IMG/VR virus record: IMGVR_UViG_3300037156_000417
Coordinates: 1 to 24,392 of that record
DNA from: a virus
DNA: 24,392 nucleotides
Strand: one strand, 5' to 3'
The translations under genes and the position numbers were made by a program. Positions 1 through 8,130 of this stretch are shown in pieces (the stretch's first letter is position 1; each line of letters opens with the position of its first letter). Below the pieces are notes generated by a model. That model saw only the letters and a list, made by a program, of their open reading frames with translations, was not told the DNA's origin and made no database searches.

Positions 1-2082
1 TCACAATGGCGTATTCGATAATGGGATTCCTGAAAACGTCGCCGACAAAGGAAAGTTCAAGTTCCAACTGCTGCCGAGATCAGTGCTGGCGTTCCAGCCG
101 GCCGGCATCGGCATCGCGGAAAAATTGTCGGTAACCGCGTTGCCGCGGCCAATTTGCTTAACACCATATGGATAAAACAGTTGGCATGCGCTGGGAGCGT
201 TCCGCAGTGCGCTACTCAAAATGATTTGCAAATGAGTCGCGTCAACGCGTTGACAGGAAATCGCTGGTACGATCGTTCCATCATTGCCGGGGGTCCCGCC
301 ATCCATAACGGCAAAACCTATACCCGTTACGGCCCGCAGCGGAACAATCAGATCATTCCCGCTGTCATGAACGATCGTGATAACGAGTGTCGTGCTTGAC
401 TGCATATAGACATGCACGATGGAGGGGCCGCCCACTTTCGGCAGGACGGCTGGAAGAGCCGCTATTGAATCCGTATATCCACCGGCGGCGAGGCTCTGCG
501 CTACGATAGGCGCAGCCAGCATGGCGAACCGTAAATTGTCAGCACTGTCTCGATGCGCAGAGTCCCCACCCGTCGCGATGCCCGTTGTAGGGTCCCACGA
601 TGACCCGCGAGGATTACTGTCGCTGGTCTGGGGATTGCCAACAATAACGTTTTGAACTGAACTAGACGCGATACTCTTGACGACCTGTCGATGCATTGTC
701 ATGCCATCCGCCGATCCGTAAGGTATGGCATTCCACCAGACCAGAGGAATTCGGTTGCTCGTGTCCCCTAGCATCGTCCGAAGCAAGGAAAGAAACCGGA
801 GTGCAGCGGCCTGAAAAGTGGCGTACTCGCTGTATTGGCGGAGACTATCGGTCTCGTTCCACGGCCACACTATCGCGCAGAGGTCTGAAACATCCTCGGC
901 CGGGAGGCCGGCCACCGCCTGCTGCACCGCCAAACCATCCGCTCCCAGCGACCAACCTGATGGATTGGAACCGTCTCCTGGATCCGTCAAGAAGCTACCT
1001 GGATATCCCGCACTCGTTACTACATAGATGCCATGTCCGCTTTGCATGGTATAGCTCGACGGGCTACCCGTGGTGGCGAGCACGTTATAGGCAAGGGCAC
1101 CCAGATACCAGGCGATGCCTTGTGCCAATAGAGCGGCGGCCCCATCAGACAGCGAATAATTGATTGCATTCGACTGACCGTTTATTATCAGGAAAAGTCC
1201 CTTGCGAGTCCCGCGGATCCAACGGCTGGTATAAGTAATGAGAGCCGCAATTTCGCTATTCGATAAAGCCCTGTTCCATTCAGCAGCCTCGTGGAGCCAG
1301 CATTGGGCACCACCGTAAAGAGTGCCATCGTGCAGCAGAAGGACCGGTCCGGAGAGCGCCCCTGGCGACCACGGGACGGATTGCGCGACTTGCGTGTTAT
1401 CAAGCCACAGATCGGCACCGGATGCCGGTGAATAGCGGATCACGATGGAATGTGTATGGCGTCGAGCCATATTCGAATTGACGACGATTTGACCGGCGCC
1501 GGGAAATAGAACGAGTCGGTTGGCCCCTCCATAACTGTCCACCTGCAGGATAGCGTGAGACCCGATGGTTAGCAGAGTTATGGGGTTTGCGTTAAATACG
1601 GTCCCTTGTCGCCAATTGGGTCGAGACCACACCAGATACCAGGTCCAACTTGATGTAGTGCTTGCAGTAGATACGGGCAATTGCCAGCCGGAACCCGGGT
1701 CAAGTGCGGGCTGTAGTAAGCCAGCGGTGGTGACGGGATAGCCGACACCACCCATTAAGCCTGAAAGGTGTGGCGAGCCCCGCGGCAAAACTGAACTCGT
1801 CGGGCTGTAGAATGGTACCAGATTCTGACTATTCCCGGATAAATCGGTGAGAGCACTTGCGGCCGAGTTCCAGACGGTCACGGGCGTGTTTCCAAGACCG
1901 AGCAGTCCGCCTGGAGAACTGGCATCCCACCAACCCGCCGCACCCGGGACAGTTTGGATCAATGTTGTTGAGGAGCCGCTCGGGTTGGACGATGTTGTTT
2001 CGGATGGGAGTGGCGCATAGAGGGCGAGTAAATTGTTTCCCAACCCCATCGCCTGACCAGGATGAACGAAAACGAGGCTCAT
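1..2082 (-). CDS. LamG-like plus SGNH/GDSL hydrolase fibre-cassette protein
   Basis: A 693-residue protein, last of the fibre cassette. Residues about 45-285 look like a LamG/concanavalin-type jelly roll: WWDAS near 51, and a late strand-and-helix segment ending NRALSNSEIAAL (270-281) that is typical of this fold in phage proteins. A SGNH hydrolase domain follows: hydrophobic strand then GQSN (302-305, candidate nucleophile Ser304), WSLG (377-380, candidate block II Gly), WPWNETD (406-412) and DSAH (507-510, candidate Asp/His of block V). The GQSN form is that of sialate-O-acetylesterase-like carbohydrate esterases. Residues about 540-650 form a beta-rich C-terminal domain. Inferred role: recognising and deacetylating host surface polysaccharide. 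The ATG lies 3 nt after the preceding fibre gene's TAG, with no strong ribosome binding site, suggesting translational coupling. The stop TGA is the first three bases of the window. Fold assignment is fairly sure; substrate is unknown. Confidence 0.82.
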   Translation of the reverse strand: MSLVFVHPGQAMGLGNNLLALYAPLPSETTSSNPSGSSTTLIQTVPGAAGWWDASSPGGLLGLGNTPVTVWNSAASALTDLSGNSQNLVPFYSPTSSVLPRGSPHLSGLMGGVGYPVTTAGLLQPALDPGSGWQLPVSTASTTSSWTWYLVWSRPNWRQGTVFNANPITLLTIGSHAILQVDSYGGANRLVLFPGAGQIVVNSNMARRHTHSIVIRYSPASGADLWLDNTQVAQSVPWSPGALSGPVLLLHDGTLYGGAQCWLHEAAEWNRALSNSEIAALITYTSRWIRGTRKGLFLIINGQSNAINYSLSDGAAALLAQGIAWYLGALAYNVLATTGSPSSYTMQSGHGIYVVTSAGYPGSFLTDPGDGSNPSGWSLGADGLAVQQAVAGLPAEDVSDLCAIVWPWNETDSLRQYSEYATFQAAALRFLSLLRTMLGDTSNRIPLVWWNAIPYGSADGMTMHRQVVKSIASSSVQNVIVGNPQTSDSNPRGSSWDPTTGIATGGDSAHRDSADNLRFAMLAAPIVAQSLAAGGYTDSIAALPAVLPKVGGPSIVHVYMQSSTTLVITIVHDSGNDLIVPLRAVTGIGFAVMDGGTPGNDGTIVPAISCQRVDATHLQIILSSALRNAPSACQLFYPYGVKQIGRGNAVTDNFSAMPMPAGWNASTDLGSSWNLNFPLSATFSGIPLSNTPL

Positions 2083-2085
2083 GCC

Positions 2086-3954
2086 CTATTGCACCACGAA
2101 CGGGGTTGGATTGACCGTCCGTGCACTGCCGTCGAGACCTTCTCCCCAAGTATACCAGCTACCGGCCGCCGCGGGGGTGGGCACATAAGCACCCCACAGA
2201 CTGTTATTGACGAGTGTCGCCGTAGTCCAACTCGATGGCGGCGTGGTTGCCGATAGCGAAAAGCCGAACTGGACCGGGGAAGCTGCGGGGGAAATCTGGG
2301 CGTTGACGCCGATTGCCCCGCTTCCATGAGTATAGCTTCCGCTCGGAAGCAGGTTGAATGTGATGGAACTTACGGAGCCTGAGGCAGACAGGGTCACGGC
2401 ACTGACGGTGACGGATGCGGACCCGGCACCAGCGCTATTTACGCCGATAATAGAGAAATCGTAGCTAGTTGCTGCCGAGAGCCCGGAGATGGTGTCTCCC
2501 GTTCCGGTGACACCTGAGACTGAGAACGTCCAACTCGATGAACCGGTCACTCTGTATTGAACTGTAAAGCTGGTGGCTGCGCCGGTACCCGTCTGAGATG
2601 ACCAACTAAGCTGGATGGAGCTACTTGATGTCGGGGTCGCCGCCAGACCGCTCACCTGAGTTGGCAGGGTTGGCAGCACAGCACTTGCTGTCACGACAGT
2701 CAGTATCGTGGAAGCGGCGCCAGCGCCGATCGCATTTTGCGCGACCACGACAATATCATAGCTCGTCGCTGATTGAAGGGCTGAAAGTTGGCAGGTTGTG
2801 GCGCTTACAACAGATGAGTTGGTCCATGATGTCGTGCCGGTGAAGCGGAATTGCACGATGTACGATGCTGTGGCACCGCCGCTCGATGGCGATTGCCAAG
2901 ACACCGTGATTGTCGTGGCGGTCGTAATCGAAGTCGCCAGACCACTCACTGGGCCAGGGACAGCGGTAACCGCAATCATCGTTGGCATAGCGGCGAACGC
3001 GATGGTGCCAGCCGAATAGGTGGCACAGCAAAGTGTCGCGGACTGCCAGGGCGTCAGAACGAGGCTGCCAGTGGAACTCACAAAACCGGAACCGAGTGTT
3101 ATGTTGCCGGCACTTGCGTTGATCACAGTGCAATGAAATCCACTGCCCATGTTGGTGGTCAGAGGAGTCAGGGTGATTGGGTGGCTACAAACAAGAATTC
3201 GGCCGTTGTGTACAGTAGTATCCAAGTTTGTATTTGTCGTAATCTCGACGATGGGCGCCTTATAAGTCGGCAGTTTGTTCGCCGCCCAGGCCCAGATAGC
3301 GCTAAATGTTTGCCTCACCATGACATTACTGCCTTGGGCCGCCCAGAACGTGTCCGAATCGCCGGCGGGTCCGGCGGACTGAGCCTGATCGATTGTGATG
3401 CCGTCAAGGAAATTGCTGTACGCGATTGCATAGTCTGATCCAGCATGGCTTACAGCAACCAGATCCTGTGCCGCCAACCCCGTAACGGTCTGCAGCGCAC
3501 CGATAGAGCTTTCCGATACGACAGTGCCTGTAGTCGTGGCTTCGGCCAAAGTCGATATAACGCCATTTGAATCTATAGTGACGTTCTGGCCAGCAGAGAA
3601 CAATTCGCGCAGAAGGGAAGCCTGCATGAGCATAGGGCTTCCCTGATTGGAGATCACCAGGTCAGATCCGATAGGGAGGCTAGAAATTATCGGAAATCCG
3701 GAATGGTCCAATCCATTAGCGACCAATGTGCTGTTGGAAAGGGTTATCCCGACCCCGACATCGACTTGCTCCGGCCCACCCGGACCGAGACTTGTTCTTC
3801 CCAGAAGGGACGACGAATCCACGATGATCGCGGGCTGGGTCGAGGCCAGAAGCGCTCCTACCGATGCAGCGCAGACTGAACCATTCTGGCTTATCGGAAC
3901 CTCGTCGGCTGCCGAAACTGATCCGGCCGAGGGTAATTGGGATATAGTTGGCAT
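2086..3954 (-). CDS. Tail fibre protein with two fibronectin type III domains
   Basis: A 622-residue virion fibre. The N-terminus (MPTISQLPSAGS) resembles that of the upstream tailspike, and short modules of the type D-x-V/I-x-x-S-Q/H-x-G recur at about 18-25, 98-105 and 164-172. Residues about 235-325 form a beta-rich module of a kind common in phage fibres. Two fibronectin type III domains follow, at about 332-423 and 431-522. Each has the VSGLA start, a core Trp (VSW or LSW) and the S-A-T-S-Y-D turn. The C-terminal 95 residues form another beta domain rich in Trp and Gly. FnIII repeats are usual in phage structural proteins and are thought to bind surface carbohydrates or act as spacers. 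The ATG at 3954 has only a weak upstream GAG; the gap to the tailspike stop is 41 nt. No enzymatic motif was seen. Function as a fibre is likely; the receptor is unknown. Confidence 0.85.
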   Translation of the reverse strand: MPTISQLPSAGSVSAADEVPISQNGSVCAASVGALLASTQPAIIVDSSSLLGRTSLGPGGPEQVDVGVGITLSNSTLVANGLDHSGFPIISSLPIGSDLVISNQGSPMLMQASLLRELFSAGQNVTIDSNGVISTLAEATTTGTVVSESSIGALQTVTGLAAQDLVAVSHAGSDYAIAYSNFLDGITIDQAQSAGPAGDSDTFWAAQGSNVMVRQTFSAIWAWAANKLPTYKAPIVEITTNTNLDTTVHNGRILVCSHPITLTPLTTNMGSGFHCTVINASAGNITLGSGFVSSTGSLVLTPWQSATLCCATYSAGTIAFAAMPTMIAVTAVPGPVSGLATSITTATTITVSWQSPSSGGATASYIVQFRFTGTTSWTNSSVVSATTCQLSALQSATSYDIVVVAQNAIGAGAASTILTVVTASAVLPTLPTQVSGLAATPTSSSSIQLSWSSQTGTGAATSFTVQYRVTGSSSWTFSVSGVTGTGDTISGLSAATSYDFSIIGVNSAGAGSASVTVSAVTLSASGSVSSITFNLLPSGSYTHGSGAIGVNAQISPAASPVQFGFSLSATTPPSSWTTATLVNNSLWGAYVPTPAAAGSWYTWGEGLDGSARTVNPTPFVVQ

Positions 3955-3995
3955 TTATGATCTCGACTCGAAAGTGCGCGAACGTGACGGTGCTA

Positions 3996-6900
3996 TTAGG
4001 CGGCGACTACGGAGCCACTACATGAAGAAATCCAGTGCTGGCTGTCGAAGAAGACCTCCACGCCACTTCCGGCTCCTGCCGCTTCAGTGGGTTTTCGCCC
4101 GTTTGATGCGAAAGCCTTGGCCCCCGCTGACCTACCGGTTGGCAGATTCACAACGGTATAAGACGCCAGTACGAGAGGCCCCGAAAACCGCGGCGAAACA
4201 GCATTTGTCCGAAAGAGTTCGCGCCAGAACGAGTTGCCATCCGACATGACATGATAACGGTCATTCAAATTAAGAACGACAGGACCACAGTCGATTCCGT
4301 CTGTTCCACTCGTCAGGATGCTGACTGCGCCTGCCCCAATCACCGAAAATGTAAATCCGGTTCCCGCCGCAACAGTGCTCGCCGGTGGTAATGTGATCGA
4401 GTAGGGGGTGGCACCTGTCAGGAAAATCATCATCCCTGCGGTGTAATTCGGGACCGAGTTCGAGCTCGAAAACTGTTGTGACCAGCCTACAGAGATACCT
4501 TTTCCCACTATATAAGTAATAGTACCCTGATGCCATTGAAGAGTACCAGTTGCACTGTCATATGCCAACGTATTACTGTTCGTGCCCTCAAAGGCGATTG
4601 CCTGGCCGGCGGACATTTTGATAACCGGAGCATTGTTGATCGCCCGCGCGAAGGTCGTATCTAGCACGGCATTTGAAAAAGGGATACAAATGCTGAAGAT
4701 TGTTTTGGCACTTCCCGCACTGGTGCCAAGATTTACGCCAATTATCGTGCCCACCTCGACGGGCGGACCGGACGAGTTGGATTGACCAATGACAAGACTT
4801 TGGATGCACCGGACGTTGGCGTCGTCCAGCCCATTGCCGTACCAGTCCATTTCGACTGTGAGAGATGCATTTGTCACGCTCGACGGTTGGCCCGTTACGT
4901 CGTGGTATTCGATACAGGCCGCCCAGAGTTGTGGTGCAGGTAAAAACGAACCGTTGGATCCGGTCGCCGCTGATTGCCGGATCGTCTGGATGTAGCGGCC
5001 AACATGTTGAGCCGGGGTCGCGGCATAGGGGGTCTGGGTTCCAGCCCAGATCAAGCGATCGAGACCTCCCCACACATAAGTGCCAGGGCTGTTATAGATA
5101 ATCGTGTCGGCGCGAACGTTCGCCACGACCACGCCATTGGTCCCGTTATTGTGATTGACGATATAGGAGGACTGATTAACCGCAAAATCGGTCGTCTGCG
5201 ACGCACCTTGGGATGTTGTATAACCAGAAGGCGCGTTGCCGACGACAAACCCCGGCAACATAAGATTGGTCGGGCCTCCGCCGTTCGGGATGGCCGCGCC
5301 AAGGGGTGTCCCGTCAGGCAGCACTGTTCCATCAACCATCCACTTGACCCGCTTTGTGAGGGAGATTCCCCAGCCGCCCGGGTCCTGTAGGACAGTTGTG
5401 CCATGCGGAACGTAAATAGCGCCACCCGCCGGCGCGGCTTGGTATGCTGCCCGGAAAGCGGCCGTGTCGTCTGTTACACCGTCGATTTTGGCGCCGAATG
5501 GCGGCAGCATCACGTTGATGACACCCTGAGAATTGGGGTTTGCATCAACGTATGACCTTGTAGCTGCGTGCAAAGGAGTCGTTGGCACGCCTGCAAGGGT
5601 AAGCATCCCGGTCAGGGAGCCTCCCGACCGAGGTAATGTGCTTGCGACCTGTCCATCAACATATTGCTTGGTAGCCCCATGCAGCGCTGCTGTCGGAGAT
5701 GCGGCCAATGACAGCAGTCCGGTTAGCGATCCACCCGTGACTGGGAGTGCCGTGCCGATCTGCGTATCCACATAGTGTTTGGTAGCTGCCTGTCCGGAGT
5801 TAATCGGGTCTCCACTAAGTGTAAGATTTCCCGTAAGGCTGCCGCCGGCCCGTGGCAGCGAGGTAAGGACCTGCGTGTCGACGTAGTTTTTTGTGGCAGC
5901 CTGAGCCGATATCACCGGGTCGGCTGCCAGGATTAGTGTGCCGGTCAGGGTGTCGCCGGTGCGTGACACCTTCGTATCAGCATATTGTTTCGTCGCAGCC
6001 TGGGTTGCGATAGTGGGGGTGCCTGCAAGAATCACCGGCCCTGTGAAGGTGCCGCCCGCCGTGGTTAACGCTGTCGAAAACTGATTGTCGATATATTGCT
6101 TCGTTGCCGCTTGCAGTGGAGCTGTTGGGTTTGACGCTAAATAGAGGGCCCCTGTTAAAGTATCACCGTTGCGCATGAGGTGCAGATCGACATACTGCTT
6201 TGTAGTTGCCTGCAATGGTACCGCGGGATCAGCTGCCAACAGCAGCGCTCCAGTCATCGATGACCCGGATCGAGAGATCGACCCCGCGGCCTGTGTGTCC
6301 ACATAGTTCTTTGTCGCGGCTTGGGATGTCAGCACTGGATCTGCCGCCAAGATCAAGGCTCCGGTCAGCGTATCGCCTGTCCGTAGAATTCTCTGATCGA
6401 CATATTGCTTTGTGGAAGCTTGGGCATTGCTGGTGGGATCGGATGCCAGGAACAAACCGCCAGTCAACGTGCCGCCGGACTTCGGCAAGGATACGGAAAC
6501 CTGTGTATCAACATAGTTCTTTGTCGCTGCCTGCAACGCAGACACAGGGTCTGCCGCCAGAGCAAGCACACCCGACAGGGTGTCGCCCGTCCGGGCCAAC
6601 TTTAAGTCGGCATAATTTTTGGTTGATGCCTGCAGGGAGACTATGGGGTCAGCGCTTAAGAGCAGAATTCCAGATAGGGAACCACCGGCTGTCGGCAGCA
6701 TGCCCGCAGCGATGGCATCCGCATATCCCTTCGTCGCGGAGTCCAATGGGTGCTGTGGAGCCGCCGAAAGCGTCAATACTCCGGACATTGACCCACCGGA
6801 CAGCGGCAAGGCGCTGACGACCTTCTGGTCGATGTAGGCTTTGTTTGCCGCGTGTCCTGACGCGGTGGGTACGTCGATCAGGGTAAGATTGCCCGTCACG

Positions 6901-7376
6901 GTTCCCCCCGAAACCGAAAGCATGTTCGCCGTCAGTTGGGCAAGCGACTGACCCGTGCTCGTGCCGGTTGGCGTGACCAAAGCCTGCGATAGATCGATAT
7001 TCGCGATCTCTGAGAGACCATTCAGGAGTTGACCATATGTAACGGCAACATTCGTACCGGCCTGCGACATGGAAATCAAATCGCCACTTGCGGGCACAGT
7101 TCCGGAAGGAAGTGCCGTAACGACGAACGGCGAGGCGATTGCCGCCAGCGTAGAACCGTTGAAGCTGAGATTCTGGCCGACCGTAATAACTTGCGGAGAT
7201 CCCATGCCCGTCCCAATCCGACCGAGCAATGAACCTGCGGGTAATGTTAGTTTTGACTGGGAACCATTTAGAATCTGAGCGCGTGTGACTTTCCGTGCGA
7301 TGCCCGCCTGGCTAACAATGAATTCGTCAGCGTCAGAGGCCGAGTTGGCGGGAGCAAGTTCATCAATTGTCGGCAT
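3996..7376 (-). CDS. Tailspike/tail fibre with heptad-like repeat array and pectate-lyase-type beta-helix start
   Basis: A 1126-residue protein, the largest in the window. I chose the ATG at 7376 over one 24 nt upstream because GGAG lies 10 nt before it and the resulting N-terminus (MPTIDELAPANS) matches that of the FnIII fibre. Domains: N-terminal fibre modules with two S-Q-A-G motifs (about 1-175); twelve tandem 33- or 37-residue repeats of the ATKNYVDTQ/GGSLTG or RTGDTLTG type (177-604) plus a partial thirteenth; a pectate-lyase-superfamily signature at 625-659 (FGAKIDGVTDDTAAF, then IYVPHG); about 430 further beta-rich residues; and a C-terminal tip rich in Gly and aromatics (last 34 residues). 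The repeats are known from trimeric phage tail fibres. The lyase-type region suggests a beta-helix that could bind or cleave polysaccharide, but I could not identify catalytic residues. Confidence 0.9.
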   Translation of the reverse strand: MPTIDELAPANSASDADEFIVSQAGIARKVTRAQILNGSQSKLTLPAGSLLGRIGTGMGSPQVITVGQNLSFNGSTLAAIASPFVVTALPSGTVPASGDLISMSQAGTNVAVTYGQLLNGLSEIANIDLSQALVTPTGTSTGQSLAQLTANMLSVSGGTVTGNLTLIDVPTASGHAANKAYIDQKVVSALPLSGGSMSGVLTLSAAPQHPLDSATKGYADAIAAGMLPTAGGSLSGILLLSADPIVSLQASTKNYADLKLARTGDTLSGVLALAADPVSALQAATKNYVDTQVSVSLPKSGGTLTGGLFLASDPTSNAQASTKQYVDQRILRTGDTLTGALILAADPVLTSQAATKNYVDTQAAGSISRSGSSMTGALLLAADPAVPLQATTKQYVDLHLMRNGDTLTGALYLASNPTAPLQAATKQYIDNQFSTALTTAGGTFTGPVILAGTPTIATQAATKQYADTKVSRTGDTLTGTLILAADPVISAQAATKNYVDTQVLTSLPRAGGSLTGNLTLSGDPINSGQAATKHYVDTQIGTALPVTGGSLTGLLSLAASPTAALHGATKQYVDGQVASTLPRSGGSLTGMLTLAGVPTTPLHAATRSYVDANPNSQGVINVMLPPFGAKIDGVTDDTAAFRAAYQAAPAGGAIYVPHGTTVLQDPGGWGISLTKRVKWMVDGTVLPDGTPLGAAIPNGGGPTNLMLPGFVVGNAPSGYTTSQGASQTTDFAVNQSSYIVNHNNGTNGVVVANVRADTIIYNSPGTYVWGGLDRLIWAGTQTPYAATPAQHVGRYIQTIRQSAATGSNGSFLPAPQLWAACIEYHDVTGQPSSVTNASLTVEMDWYGNGLDDANVRCIQSLVIGQSNSSGPPVEVGTIIGVNLGTSAGSAKTIFSICIPFSNAVLDTTFARAINNAPVIKMSAGQAIAFEGTNSNTLAYDSATGTLQWHQGTITYIVGKGISVGWSQQFSSSNSVPNYTAGMMIFLTGATPYSITLPPASTVAAGTGFTFSVIGAGAVSILTSGTDGIDCGPVVLNLNDRYHVMSDGNSFWRELFRTNAVSPRFSGPLVLASYTVVNLPTGRSAGAKAFASNGRKPTEAAGAGSGVEVFFDSQHWISSCSGSVVAA
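5565..6848 (-). repeat. Twelve-unit tandem repeat array inside the tailspike gene
   Basis: The array encodes residues 177-604 of the tailspike. Units begin with A/S-T-K-x-Y-V/A-D and run, in order, 37, 37, 33, 37, 33, 37, 33, 37, 33, 37, 37 and 37 residues. The short form carries RTGDTL where the long form has SLPRSGGSL. Units 3-10 therefore form four copies of a 70-residue (210-bp) pair at 5787-6626. At DNA level, the segments coding KNYVD or KQYID start at 5881, 6091, 6301 and 6511, exactly 210 bp apart. Copies have diverged at many third positions, so the array is not freshly duplicated. Confidence 0.9.
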
Positions 7377-7392
7377 GGATACTCGTTCTCCG

Positions 7393-7414
7393 GTCCCCAT
7401 GATTTTCTGGGGAC
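7393..7414 (-). promoter_or_regulatory. Hairpin in the leader just upstream of the tailspike ribosome binding site
   Basis: A perfect 6-bp GC-rich inverted repeat (GTCCCC/GGGGAC) with a 10-nt loop sits in the 98-nt gap between the adaptor stop and the tailspike start. Its 3' arm on the coding strand is followed almost at once by the GGAG ribosome binding site. No T-run follows, so it does not look like a terminator. A role in mRNA stability or translation is possible but unproven. Confidence 0.35.
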
Positions 7415-7474
7415 ACCTGATCCGAAGGATGGACGCGGCGGCGGGTGCGCAAACTCAAAGATTGGAAAATAGGG

Positions 7475-7960
7475 TCAACTGCCTGACAGAACCGGATTTC
7501 CATTTTGATCGGTAAGCACAACACCGGCCGCGGTTGTTAGCGCATTGGGCGGAATCGCAGGAACGGAAAGCAAGAGCACGGGCAGCAAGATGCTTCTCTG
7601 AAGTGATCGGCCATTGATTGTGGTTATGCCAAATGTTATAGTATAAATGGTGCCAGCCTGACCCTCCGAGAGCCAAAGTATAATCCGGCTGCCATCCGCT
7701 GTTGTACTCCGAATGACGAGATCACCGGGTTCAGACGGAAAGACACTGACCGATAATGTTGCAATCCCGTCCCCATCGTTGCCAACGATTGCTGGCCCAA
7801 TATCCAGGATATAGTCCAGAATGTCGCCTGGGTCTTTCGTAGGCCAGTTCAGTGGAGGGGGCGCTATAGCGGAAGTGCCACGAGGAACTGGAATAAAAGA
7901 ATCTATTGTCACCAAGCGCGCGCTGCTTGGTTTCCAGACATGACTTACTGTCGTCGACAT
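7475..7960 (-). CDS. Phage fibre-tail adaptor protein
   Basis: A 161-residue protein. The segment PTKDPGDILDYILDIGPAI (about 40-58) matches the K-D-P-x-x-x-L-D-Y-x-x-D signature of the small fibre-tail adaptor family often found just before fibre genes. After it come beta strands with a WLSEGQAGTIYTITF segment and a C-terminal tail (about 121-161) with a hydrophobic stretch (ILLPVLLLSVPAI) probably too polar in context to be a membrane anchor. The gene lies between the glycine-rich fibre and the large tailspike, which fits a role in joining fibre to baseplate. The ATG at 7960 has only a weak upstream purine stretch and follows a run of six T. Family assignment is by memory of the motif, not by a search. 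Confidence 0.7.
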   Translation of the reverse strand: MSTTVSHVWKPSSARLVTIDSFIPVPRGTSAIAPPPLNWPTKDPGDILDYILDIGPAIVGNDGDGIATLSVSVFPSEPGDLVIRSTTADGSRIILWLSEGQAGTIYTITFGITTINGRSLQRSILLPVLLLSVPAIPPNALTTAAGVVLTDQNGNPVLSGS

Positions 7961-8130
7961 AAAAAACCCATTCTTATTAGCATTCTTTAACAGAAATTTT
8001 ATTGGGCCAAAAGACCCTGAGCCCCGAACCGGTCGGCTTCTGACCTAGATGACCGCGATTCCCACAGGCACATAGTGGGACCAATTTCTTATCTCAGCGT
8101 CAGACGATACCGAGAGGGGAGTGCGTAGAC
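7961..8130. other. 170-bp intergenic leader, the longest gene-free stretch in the window
   Basis: This gap lies between the glycine-rich fibre stop and the adaptor start. On the coding strand it holds a hairpin (TCCCAC/GTGGGA, 9-nt loop, 8060-8080), a short CCGA/TCGG stem, and then an A+T-rich 50 nt that contains AAGAATG twice, 12 nt apart, and ends in six T right before the adaptor ATG. No open frame or good promoter pair was found. It could hold a weak internal promoter or an mRNA processing site. Confidence 0.4.
8060..8080. promoter_or_regulatory. Perfect 6-bp inverted repeat with 9-nt loop
   Basis: TCCCAC and GTGGGA flank a 9-nt loop in the fibre/adaptor intergenic region. Neither strand has the T-run of an intrinsic terminator directly after it. 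Its function is unknown; it may be an mRNA stem or an operator half-site pair. Confidence 0.3.

Noticed and set aside
2851-4249. Two long plus-strand open frames (about 195 and 200 codons) opposite the fibre genes
   Set aside because: They lie fully antisense to well-supported fibre domains, have Arg/Cys/His-rich shadow composition and no ribosome binding site or recognisable domain.
1-7376. Diversity-generating retroelement or fibre-switching invertase sites in the fibre genes
   Set aside because: No reverse transcriptase, invertase, template/variable repeat pair or inverted crossover sites were seen in the window.
7961-8040. Possible promoter (TAAAAT as a -10 box) before the adaptor
   Set aside because: No acceptable -35 hexamer lies at 16-18 nt spacing; A+T richness alone is not enough.
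8060-8080. Intrinsic terminator at the 6-bp inverted repeat
   Set aside because: No T-run follows the stem on either strand.
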